Shown: piece after piece, positions 27,970-39,099 of the stretch
Numbering within the stretch: the stretch's first letter is position 1
Layout: each line of letters opens with the position of its first letter
DNA from: Megalobrama amblycephala
Lineage: Eukaryota > Chordata > Actinopteri > Cypriniformes > Xenocyprididae
NCBI RefSeq assembly: GCF_018812025.1
Contig: NC_063045.1
Span: forward strand, 46,719,352-46,783,351
Direction: 5' to 3'
Length of the DNA stretch: 64,000 nt
Notes under the pieces: generated by a model
What the model was told of the DNA's origin: nothing
The model's database searches: none
Seen by the model: the letters and a program-made list of their open reading frames with translations, nothing else
Position numbers and translations under genes: made by a program

Positions 27970-30690
27970 TAATTACAATCAATGTTCCCTCTAATTTTTG
28001 TATGAAAAACTATGTTTGTAAACAGTTTGGTCCCACTTTGAACAGCATGGAAGGAAAAATGTAATTGCAAAAGACACCTTATTAACAATCAAATATACAT
28101 AAATACGGCTATGGAGTCTCAGAATGTCAGTAGTTAACTGGTCACAGTTCATTTGAAGAACCTTCACATGACTGTTCTCACTCTAACTTGATCCAAAATC
28201 GAGCAAAAAGGCTTCTTAGAAATGCAAGACGCGGGCAATGAATACACTAATTGAGGCAGGCCGGTTGGCAGCCACCTGCAGGCTATGTGAGAGAGACAGT
28301 AATTAAGTCGAACATTTAATGATTCTGCTTAATAGGAGTGAGAGATGGAGCAATGAGGAGAGAGAAAAAAAAAAAAGAAAACAAGCAACAATTACACAAA
28401 ACATCAGGAGGGAGAGAAGAAGAGGAGAAAATAGGAGAGCAGAGAAGAGGATCTAATTTGCCAAAAGAACATGTTAAGTGGGAATCTATGTAAACAGACT
28501 GATCAAACAGGTTGACACTCACAATAAACGTACTGTTTGTCACACAAACACAAATTAAGCAGAACAAGATCAACTCTAAGATATCTTGTCAGGGCCATGA
28601 CCTAACAGTTAGCATATTTCAAGTCTGATGCTTGATGCTAGATTGAATCTAACTCATTTCTTGACCCTTTCTGCCTCCAACAACTTTTTTATTTCTTCCA
28701 CTCCTCCCTCTCCAGCGCTCAAAATGTCCTACAGACCGATAAATTATCTAAGCTCTTGTGGAGTTTGATCTATATATTTCCCCTCAGAGGTGACAGTTCC
28801 CCATCATCTAGCTTTTGAACTTGGCATTTTGTGAGCATCAAACACCTTAAGTGTGAAAAACACAACAGCGAGCCTTTTGTTGACATCTTTTCTGTTGCCT
28901 GTCTCTCTGCTCTTCAGTTCTGCATTCTCTTTCTTCTTTTGTTTCTAAGGGTTAAGAGTCTGAGCGATAGGTGATCCTCTGTAACAGAGAGCGGCGTCCA
29001 GTGTACACTCACCGTCTAAAACCCTCCAATAAAAATACCAGTTCATTTGCACCTGTGCTTTGGAGGACTATCCTCTTTTCTCCATCCCTCTTGCCAATGG
29101 AAAGATTTACATATGGCAAGGAGAGAAGAGGACAAGGGGACGTGAAGGAGAGAGGGTAAAGAGAAAGAAAAGACACACATTTAAATGGAAATAGAGTCTG
29201 GAGGGAGACGAAGTGGCCTGGCAGTCAGTGAGAAGAGAAAGCATATTTGTGTACTGTTTCCCAAGCGCCAGCTTTTCAGAAGCAGAGGAGGCGGGCATGT
29301 GTTAGTTTAAGGCGCATAAAGGGAGTTTTAATCCTTTCAGAGGGTTCGTAATGGCCACGGAGAGGCGTCTCCAGGAGGGAAAGCCTTTCCGAAAAAAGGG
29401 TCGCCATTCAGCACCCCTCTGAACCACACAAATCAAACCTCTAAAGGCCTTCAAAGAACAGAATGTGGGAAATGTGTTTGGGGTCCCGAGGGAGTGAAGC
29501 AAGGGGGAAAAGGAGGAAAAAGGCTTGTCGGCATCAATCAGTTGCTCTCTCTCACGTCCTCCCCGGGGTCAGATCTCTTTCCAGCCTCCTCTGTCGCCCC
29601 CTCCCCACCCCACCCATCATGCTCTCCATCCTGGTAACGCACCATTACAGAGGAATGTGGATTCACAAGGCTGGGCTCCATTATGTTGGCCTGCCCGGGG
29701 TTTGTAAAATGGGGGAGCTCAAATTCCAAAGGCTTTAAGAGCAAATTAGCAGTGTGCTGATGGGCTCCCGCTGTCTAAAGACACTGAGGTTTTAAAAGCA
29801 ACTCAACTGACTCTGCTTTCAATGCCTTGGATCCTTTGACTTGTGTGTTCTTACCGCAGTCTCAACATGAACAAACTTCCTACGCACATGGCAGGACGTT
29901 TACATGCACACAAAGAACAGACGGTGCATACATCGCAGCTCGTCACTGTATAAATAAAAAGCGTGCTTTTAAAATAGACACGGCAAACAATATCACACAC
30001 GCAGAGTATCAGATCAGCAGGGTAGAACTGCTTCTTCTACTACCGTCTGTGCTGCAGATCCAGCACCTTTATTTAGCATTTCACAACTAATCAATTTCCA
30101 TAACAGAAGCCAGACGCCGCTGCACATGGGACCCAGTGTGTGGCGTTTACACATGCTGCGCGCCTGAAATGGATTTTCTCATTCATCACTCAGCAGCACA
30201 TTGGGATCTGTTTAACAGAGTGGCTCAGATGGATTTCTCCCAGCCCATACGCTGTGAGAAAGCACGGATACAACACACTGTGTCTGTCAATGGAATCGCG
30301 GTCAGCCTTGAGGAAATGCGTTATTTCCCATGCCGCCCCGGAAAGCAAAACACATTAAATGTAATCTGAATGTGATATGGGTAAATAAGGTTGTCTAGAA
30401 TAATGTGATGGATTCTAGTTTGTCTTGTAAAGCAGCAACAATTGCATGCTGATTCAGGTACTCATACATTATAAAACAGTATATATTACTCACATATTAT
30501 AGTGTTCATTTTATTTACATTATAATATTAAAAACTGTCATCTTTAAGATTTAATTTACAGAAAAAAACAATCTTTTAGAGTATGTGCCTCTTTGGGACA
30601 GGTAAAATCTGTCAACAGCAAGTTCACTATTACAGAACTGTGATTTACACAAGCAATAACAAGCATATGGAATAAAGAAAGACCACCATA
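27970..30690. other. intronic stretch without recognised gene
   Basis: No exon or repeat recognised. From about 29200 to 30360 it is less AT-rich than its surroundings, which may mark conserved non-coding DNA, but this cannot be tested here. Confidence 0.45.
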
Positions 30691-30691
30691 C

Positions 30692-30740
30692 CTTTAACTG
30701 CAGCTGTGCTGAAGAGTTTCTCTGAGCTGGCATCTGAGCC
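30692..30740 (-). CDS. auts2: auts2 49 bp coding exon (probable exon 6)
   Basis: Micro-exon too short for an ORF search. It is bounded on the minus strand by a pyrimidine-rich tract ending ctctctctcag (30741-30743) and the donor gtatgg (30691 down). Read from its first base it encodes GSDASSEKLFSTAAVK plus one base, which joins in frame to the next exon to give VPDFSVDTL. Human AUTS2 carries ASDASSEKLFNTVIVNK immediately before the block equivalent to the next exon, so both sequence and position agree. It begins in phase 0, so the preceding exon must end on a codon boundary. That exon (expected to end in an acidic CDSDSD-type motif) was not found in the remaining 33 kb of the window. Confidence 0.92.
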
Positions 30741-31766
30741 CTGAGAGAGAGCGACAAAGAGAGAGTCAGTACATCTGTTTCAGAACTAAGCAGGTGGGCT
30801 TCATCATCAAAGGTAGCGCAGCACTAATGAGCGCAAAAATTCAGTCACTTCCCAGAGCGGCCACTGGATGGCACTGTGGCTCCATGCGCAAAACGACGCG
30901 CTGCACTTGAAACGGGTTGAACGCATTAACATTGCTATGTTATTGTGCAAACATCCAGCGTTGCAATTTACACAGCATTTAGGTAATGAACGCCTATTTA
31001 AGTGACAATGTGGTGTCAAAGGGGCATCGGCTAATTCAATTGGCTAAACAGCAACAAAGATAGAACCATTGCAGTCCATCCATTAGCATCTGACCTGGCT
31101 CTCCACTCAGTCATTCGAGAGGAAAATAACACAACAAGCTATGTGCACTTTTTAACAATTTAGCAATTATTAACGCAATAATAAACAGAAAATATTTTGC
31201 GTGGAACTTGTAAATGTGCATTTTGTACGTACTTTGGATACACAAGAATATATTCACGGAAAAACAGCTCATTTGAAGGCAATTATTCTGACAGGTTTAG
31301 CAACACTATATCCATGTCCAGCTCGAGGTAAAAAACGATACTGACAAGGTACGACAACCTTCCCAAATAATATTTGCACATTTTGAGTACATTTAAAATT
31401 AGCCATGTAAATAAAATGTTAAGGTCATTTAAAGATCTAAAAACGTCCACACTAATGATAATAATAACAAAAATATCGAGATGTGCATTCATTAACACAT
31501 GACGTCAAGAGATTTCCACATAACGATGCGTTCGCTTGACCGCTTTATTCAAACCACAACCGAAAAACATCTGGCAACATTCACTGCAGAGATTTCAACT
31601 ACAATTATCCACGACCAACGACAAGAAAACAGCGCTCCAAATCCTCCAGCCATCGAGTAATCCTTGAAAATGCTTTAAATTCCCCTAAAACGTCGAATGA
31701 CATTGTGGTAATCGAAATATGAACTAAAAATCCATTTTTTTTGAAGGACGTGAAGGTGCGGTGTAC

Positions 31767-32720
31767 CTTTTGATGTGGCGAGGTTGGCACGGAGGAAAAT
31801 AAGTCAAGAAATCACTTTTAGTAGGTTTAGAAAATGCGCTGTTTCACATTCTGCTTGTCAAACAATGTAATCCATAAACAGGCGGCGAATTCCTCTCGCT
31901 CCCTTTGAGAGAATGACAGCCATGCAAAATAAGAAGCCTTTTCCCAGGGAAGAAGAAGAAGAAGAAGAAAAACATCCAGAGCTCAAAGCGAGAGAGGCTC
32001 TCGGACAAAGGCAGCCATGTGTCTGGTACCCAAGAGCGCAGAGAAGTGGAGAAATCCCTCAGTTCGTCCCCTTCGCGCGAATTGGCCGTTTGAAATCCTC
32101 GCCAACCGTCGCTTAACGGAAGCTGTCGCTTATGTTATGTGCTTTTGTGTCAGGGGCGCGCTCAGTGACAAACCATCCGCGCGCCTCTCTTCCGTGCGCT
32201 CGTGCAGAGCTAGAAAATCCAACAAAGCGTACAGTATTTTCCTCCTATAGACAGATAGGGTGGAGTAAAACCGCACTAAAAAGCCCGACCGCCGCTTCCT
32301 TTCCTCGAAATCGTCGCTGGTTTCAAGCTCGTGTCCCGTCGCTGGCTCCCGTTCCTTGCGCAAGTGCTGCCTGTATCCACACAAACTCTCTCATTCACCC
32401 ACAGCGCGACCGGGTCCTCCCACTTCCTGATTCTAACCTGACTTCATTCAGCTCCTACCCCCTGCTTCTTTCTGCCTCACACACACGGAGCGTGCTGCTT
32501 CCTCCGCTCAGCTTCACCGGACAGACGGTGCGTGAGTGCGCGCGCGCGGGCGTGTGTGTTCGGTGCTCAATGAGAGCTACTGGCAGCGGAGTCCTAAAAG
32601 AGTGCAAACAGGAGACGGAGCGACCAGGAGGGAGAGAGAGAGAGAGCAGGAGGAGGAGGGAACTGGGATAGAATGATATTCTTTTACTCTCTGGCCGAAG
32701 TGAGATGATGTCAGCTGCTA
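31767..32720 (-). promoter_or_regulatory. CpG-rich segment, possible internal alternative promoter/first exon of auts2
   Basis: Between about 31880 and 32600 CpG dinucleotides and GC content rise sharply against AT-rich, CpG-poor flanks, with runs such as gcgcgcgcgggcg near 32540 and ccgcgcgcctc near 32177. The segment lies about 1.1 kb upstream of the 49 bp auts2 exon in the direction of transcription. A good minus-strand splice donor (AAAAG/gtacac, exon end at 31767) lies downstream of it. No ATG-initiated frame runs through that donor in the phase needed to join the 49 bp exon, so a first exon here would be non-coding or would use a downstream ATG. Zebrafish auts2a is reported, as I recall, to have many alternative start sites. 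It could instead drive an antisense RNA or be a CpG-rich enhancer. The ORFs on both strands across it show no recognisable domain. Confidence 0.45.
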
Positions 32721-32829
32721 ATGAATTTCCCAGTAGGGTGCAGCTACTGTGAAGGGGAGGGAGACAGAGACTCTCTTCATGAGCAGCAAACACCTCTCTG
32801 GTTCCCTCAGCCACAGCCTTCCTTCATTG

Positions 32830-34736
32830 GGGTTAAAGTCACCCAGGCTGACCCAGAACAGCACTGTTTGTTCGGCTGAATAATCAGCAGGGGGCAAAGA
32901 TTTGCAAATTTACAGCTGTTCATAAGTATAGTATTATAAGGCACGATCACATTTGCTGCAATTTTGCTGGGAAAAAGGTCCATTGCCCACTATCAATAGT
33001 GTAGCAATGCATGAAAACCAAGCACCCAACAGTCACTTTCAAACCAAGCAGCATTCTGGTGGTCAACGTGGCGAATTTCCGTAAAAAACTTCCCCTTATG
33101 TGAAATTCCAGATAACATGGATTCTTGTTGAAAATTTTGCCAAGCAATGGTAAATGTGACAGCACCTTTAGAAAATAACAAGACGGCAAGATGCACTGCG
33201 TGTTGTTGGGACTAACATATTAAACACCAGGAAAAAGAATTAAAGACTAAATTGATCAAGCACGTCTCATCTGTGGGCAATTATACGCTAAGACCAGTCC
33301 TAATTGTGTTTTCCAAAGCGTGGTGTAATATTAACCTCCTTCCCCCAGGGTTTGAGGAAAAGCCTGAAGCCTGGGGTTTGGGGGGAGAGGAGCTGCACGC
33401 TCCATCAACACAAGACCACACTCAACCTCCAACATCTGCCTCAACCAAACATAAGACATGAGTTTATTTTTCTCTGTGTGAATTAAAATAATGTTCAACA
33501 TATGTAATCTAACGTGACCAGAATATTGCTGGAAAAGTACAGTATTACATTATTTGCATACATTAAAACTGAACTTTGAGTAATAATATATTTTTTTCTT
33601 ATAATCATTTTATTTATTGCAAAATAAAACAAAATATAAGTCAAAATAAATCAAAAATATTCAGATTTTAAATTATTACTAAACAATACTATCTCAGAAT
33701 TGCAAAATATAAAAAACAAAACTATTTTATTTCATTAAAACTAAAGTTAGAATATCTCAAAAAAATATGATTTTAAAATGATTATTAATAACATTATTAT
33801 TATTATCATATTTAGAGTTTTTTTTGTTGTCCTTGCATTTATTAGTCTTAGCTTCATATGGATGGACAGTAACAAAGAAATTAAATACAGTGAGTGATCC
33901 CTGAGAGAGCAGACAGGCAATGCCACTCAAAGGGGGAATGGCTTTTAAAATACTTCCTTTCACACATATTTGCCCTCTGCTAATTTCTGTGTCACAACAA
34001 GCCTGAGGTAATCTAGGTTTAGCCCATTGGACTTTAAGGATACAGAGGCAGCTGAAGCTCATTAGGCCTATCAAACTGTAAATGAGCTAAGTGCAGTCTG
34101 TGGAGGACAGGTTTAGTGCTGCTTAGGGGCCCCCTGCTCCCAGTCCCAGGATCAGGTGGCCAGCAGATCCACTACTCAACACCCCTTGAAAGTTTCAAGG
34201 AAACATCATTGGTAATTAACCATACAAAGTGCTGTTATGGATACGTATTCAAACAATGAGTTGAACTGACCTGAATTGAATTTGTTGACTGAACAAATTC
34301 AATTTTATTCAAAATTTAAACAGATCCAAGTATCATGTTACTCTTTTTTTAAAATTTGAGGTTCACATTTACTACATTATAATATTATGCTTGTCATTTT
34401 TTTTCTAAACCGTATAGTCTATTTTTATTTGGACGTAACCGTGGCAAAATTGGTTTTGCTATAAAAAAGGGCTCTTTTTCATCTATATTTGATTAAATAG
34501 ATATGATTGCATTATGATTACATATATAGAGCATGTCAGGGTTTGGATGAGGTGCACCAAAGCAGCCTTCGTCCCCAAAATCAGAGCTCGCTTTCCTAAA
34601 TGCCTATCATCATATTTGAGCGAAACCTCAAGCCTGTGATTACCGCCCTCCGCTCCACAATCAACGTCCGGATCTCTCAGCGCAGATTATTTTTAATTCA
34701 AATGAAACGCTGACAGACTACAGAAAGCAGGGAGAG

Positions 34737-34775
<39 letters not shown>

Positions 34776-35810
34776 AATGGAAGGAAATGCAATGAGAGAA
34801 CATGTCGCAGAGTTGCCAAGAAACTAATTTAAAGTGGCAGTGGGGTATGGAAAAACACTTGGTGAGGCTTGCCAGAAAAGTGGAATAGGAGATCAAACAT
34901 TAATATCGAGAGTTATGCTATGTATGCCAGTAATTGCTGTCTGTGCCTGTAAAATTCTGCCTATAGACCATAAGCCCTTTCTGCTGTCGTTTTGTCATAT
35001 TTTATTCCTTTTTCTGGCCTTGATCCTCTGCTTCAAAGTAACCAGAGCTGCATTTTGCCTTTCTCCTTTATCCCTCCCTCCCATTCCCTTCCCTGCTTTC
35101 TTTCCCACTCAAAACGCATGGTTTAATTTCATAGGAACTCTGTGCTAGATTGCAATCACAGGAGATCGGCACTCTGTTATAGTCTCTACAGCTATTACGG
35201 AAGCAATCTCTCATTCTCATTCTCATTCTCTCTCGTTCCCTTTTAAAATATTGCTGTGCATAAGTGTAACCTGAGGGGACTGAATATAATGTGTTAAATA
35301 GGGTAGCTCTGACTGGCCCTTGTCTGTAATCTCCTCTCTTGTATTCTCTCTGTGCTCTTTTCAGCCAGGGCCTTTGAGAGACACTCAAAAGAAAGGTCCA
35401 TTTCTAGTGACACTTAAAACTTCGCCAGTCAGGAGGGAACATTGACCAGCTCATCTGGGAGGCCTTCAGGATGGTATTAGTGGTGTGTAAAACACCAGAT
35501 CGACAATGCTTGCCTAGAGGAGGGGAGAGTGTTTTCACGAGACAAAAGAGCTGCAGACACAGATGCAAAGATGGAGTGATCTGCTTTCCTCGGTTCTTTT
35601 CCACAAACAGAAATGCAGAGCGATAAGGCTCCTCCGGTTCCAGCCGCAGCCACTGTCTGCAATCTGCTAAGCGCGGCACTGTTCACAAGAGGAAATAATG
35701 GTACAGTGTTTGTACAGGTATGTGTGTTGTACTGGAACAGAAACACCTTTTGTTGGCTTTGGAGTGAACATAAACCACTCAACAAATTTATACCAAACAG
35801 TTTAGTTTGC
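32830..35810. other. upstream auts2 intron without recognised gene
   Basis: AT-rich, with a (GA)n run at about 34740-34772 and a CTCATT repeat at about 35212-35236. No exon seen on either strand. Confidence 0.5.
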
Positions 35811-35813
35811 ACG

Positions 35814-35880
35814 TTGGAGCCATGGCCTAGTGGTTAACGCACATGCTAAGACATGCAGCTGTTAACCACTATAGCATATA
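35814..35880 (+). mobile_element. tRNA-derived SINE head fragment
   Basis: GGAGCCATGGCCTAGTGGTT AACGC resembles the tRNA-Ser/Leu-type A-box head of fish SINEs (TGGCCTAGTGGTT). Homology stops after about 60 bases. No cloverleaf or B box follows, so it is not a tRNA gene. Confidence 0.5.
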
Positions 35881-36146
35881 TTTACATATATTTACATTAA
35901 TGTTGACACATTTTTCAGGTTAGTAAACATTAATTACATGACAACAACAACAATTAATACCATTCAATTTTGTATTTTTAACCATGTAATTAATGTTCTG
36001 TTTATTTAAAACAAAGTATCAAGTGCATAATCATAGCGTGATGGATGCATTGACTCTTTTCACGTGACTTTCCCCCATTCATTCTCAGTTACCCCCAAAA
36101 TGCTATATTGGGTTTAGAGAGACAATGCCTCATGCTGTACCTTTAA

Positions 36147-36813
36147 AGGGGACCTATTAGGACCTATTATGCAAAATTCACTTTTATAAAGGTGTTTGAA
36201 CACCGTGTGTCCGCAGTGTGTGAGGAAAAATGAGCTCAAATGAGCTAATTCAGATTCCCCCTACGATGATGCCATCGTAGGGAGAAGCTCCACCCACAAC
36301 TGGTGACGACCAACCCTATTAGCATAAGACACAGCACTGAGTGAGAAGCAGAGTACGCCATTTCTGTATCCTCACTGTAGCAGCTGGAGCTACAAGGTAT
36401 TACAAGTGTTGTGGTTTGGGATGTACCAATGCAGATAAGAGTCTCCATAGTCTCCCGCCATCAGAGTCATTGTGGACTTTGTGTTTAAATTTCATTTACG
36501 TTATACATTTGTGCCAATCATTTTGCGCCAGACTGCTTCAAAAACGAGGGTCCTTTCAATGCTGGATTTCAGGATTTTCACAAAGATTGATTCTAAAATA
36601 TATAAGGCTGAACACCGCTACTTACAGTTTCTGACATTTTCAGTGTGTGAGATTGTCCTGTTTTGTTCTTGCTGGTATGCTGGAGAATACACAAAAAGTT
36701 CACCCCCAAAAAGTGGCAATTTTTAACATGATATAAAAATTATCTGTGGGGTATTTTGAACTTCACATACGCACTCGTTTACATCTTGTAAAAATGGGCA
36801 TAATAGGTCCCCT
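36147..36813 (+). mobile_element. Kolobok-like TTAA element with THAP relic, copy 1
   Basis: 667 bp element with inverted ends AGGGGACCTATTA... and ...GCATAATAGGTCCCCT, flanked by TTAA at 36143-36146 and 36814-36817. The plus strand carries a broken THAP zinc finger: KCCGLGCTNADKSLHSLPP at about 36400-36460, then, one base out of frame, CANHFAPDCFKNEGPFNAGF at 36510-36569. These provide all four C2CH positions of a THAP domain. The left end has a short internal duplication (GACCTATTAG). TTAA duplication plus a THAP-encoding interior is what I know of the Kolobok superfamily. P-like or piggyBac-like origin is possible. Confidence 0.75.
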
Positions 36814-36819
36814 TTAACC

Positions 36820-38640
36820 GCTGGTGTCACTGTTGGACAGTGTCACTTACTGTAAGAAAAATGAGATATTTAAGCACGTTTTAATGTCATATTTCATAAT
36901 ATTTGCAATGCTTTATTTGTGTACTGTGAATTATTTTCTCATCCAATTATTTTGAGGAGGCACTGCCTCCCTTGCCTCCTTGGAGGAAACATCCCTGCAC
37001 TATAGACATTAAGGGGGTTGAGTCTTAATGAATTAGAATTTTTATATTTTTGTGTAAAGTATCACTTTAAGACGAGTGGAAAAAGAGCAAACAAATAAAA
37101 CTGATTTACTTTTTTTTACTGGTTATTGCCTGCATTATTAAATATGTCTAAAAGTGAAAGTCGTGAATGCTTTGAAATGGAACAGTCAACAAAACAGTTG
37201 AACCTTGAGCCGCACACACACAAACCCTAAATGCAAAACTCCAGATAATCTTCCATCTCTCGCTCCCTGTTTACAGGCAGTGGTACAACACTTTTTCGCT
37301 GCTGAGACTTATCTGTGAGACCGCTCAACGCAGCCTATGACAGCTCCTCTAATCTCCCTCCTCCCCAAACACAGCGTGCTGACAGCCGCTCTCTCTTCCT
37401 TCCTCAGATTCCCTACCATACATATATTAATCTGTCATTCACACAGCACATAACAGTAGGGGGAAGATGTACACATACACAGCCAGCAGTAACACACAAA
37501 TATGTGATGTGCAACACAAATTCACACACTGACATTACATGTAAACTTTCAACACACTCATTCAGTGATTTAAAAAAAAATACTGACAATTGGATGCATC
37601 AAGACAATGGAGAAAGTTAGATAACACATATGTGAGCAAGAAGAAAAAGGAGGCGGCAGGAGTGGGAGTTGTCCATCAGTTCCACCGAGACATTGGGAAT
37701 TTTAAAAGCAAGCCGTCTATTCAGACTAAATTATCTTCGGCTTCCACGCTTTGTGATATGAACCTCACATCGTGTATCGTTTCACACAGGTCCAGGAAAC
37801 GCATGCACTCAGCTTACCCAGTGGGAAAAAAAGAGAGAGTGAGTGTGTAACTGAAGTATTATCAGTTTGTCTAGATACTATCTCCCTCAGTCAAAAGGCG
37901 GTTTAGAGCAGGCAAATGGTATGCGCAGTACAATGTTCAACATTATCTCCATCTGGAAGCCCGTAATGACACGGGCCAGAGTCGAGCCAGTTGGCTGATA
38001 AGCACCAGTGCAGGTCTAGCCGCTCTCTCGCTCTTTTAAAACAAACTGGACAGGAAAATTGGTTTATCCCTCCTGTCCCAAATGCTCTGGTTACGCCCTT
38101 AATATGTTTTCGTCTGTCGTTCGCTCAACATATTTTCTGCGGGAAGGAAAGGAGAGAAAAGCAGAGGGCCCTTTTGGTCTAAATTACAGGCATGACTGAG
38201 AGTACAGGTCATTGCGCCAAGAGTCATTTCAGAGCAGTCAGTCACTCTGTGTGCTGTAGTCACACAAAACAGGCATAAAAATCAGCAGAAAAACCAATAC
38301 ATGCATGAATGCAAAAAATAATAATAGTGTTTAAACACATCCAGGATTTATTCATTCAAATAAACCTGTGACATATGGATATTATTTAGTTAGATATAGC
38401 TTGAAAGTAATAACGCACATGGAAACACACACAAGCATCTTTATGAGAACATTATGTCATAATGTGCGCAATGTTAAAAATCTAATTTTCCCCCAGCATC
38501 ATAAGGGTGTAACAACTGCTCAGAGCTAAAAAGAGTTAAACCACCACACTAATCTGGTTTGTGGCCATTTTGGTTTAGGTTTATGAAGATCCTTTATTAA
38601 TATCCCTGCCTAAAGGGGACTCAAACTGGCTAGGAAAAAG
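36820..38640. other. upstream auts2 intron without recognised gene
   Basis: No exon, RNA gene or bounded repeat recognised. Confidence 0.5.
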
Positions 38641-39095
38641 AGGGAAATTATATTTAGTTTCAGTCAAGTTGGTTTTTGCATTTTTTTTTCCAAAGAAATA
38701 ATACTTTTAATGAACAAGGACATATTAAATCGATCAAAAATTACAATAAAAACATCAAATAAAAGCTATTCAGTATCTCAGTTTCCACAAAAACATTAAC
38801 CAGCACAACTGTTTTCAATATTGATAATACTAAGAAATGTCGCTTGAGCAGCAAATCAGCATATTAGAATGATTTCTGAAAGATCATGTGACACTGAAGA
38901 TTTGAGTAATGATGCAGAAAATTTTGCTTTGTCGCCACAGAAATAAATTACATTTTCAAATATATTAAAATAGAAAACAGTTATGTTAAATTGTAACTAT
39001 TACTGTTTTTGCTGAATTTTTGATCAAATAAATACAGCCTCGGTAAACATAACAGACGTCTTTCAACAACCGCAAACTTTTGAAAAGGTAGTGTA
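38640..39095. mobile_element. MITE copy 2 of the TTCAAAAGTTTG family
   Basis: Nearly full length. It includes AGCAGCAAATCAGCATATTA, GATCATGTGACACTGAAGA and TTTTTGATCAAATAAATACA, and ends AACTTTTGAAAAGGTAGTGTA, the terminal motif of the family. It lies in the opposite orientation to the copy at 24068. Confidence 0.65.
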
Positions 39096-39099
39096 TTAG

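Noticed and set aside
32132..32671. 179 codon plus-strand ORF and the minus-strand ORF at 32455-32814 over the CpG-rich block
   Set aside because: Both arise because GC-rich DNA has few stop codons. There is no recognisable domain, no repeated or conserved block and no fit with auts2 splicing phases.
35814..35880. Possible tRNA-Ser gene
   Set aside because: Only an A-box-like head is present. There is no B box, no anticodon stem and no 3' terminus, so it is a SINE fragment.
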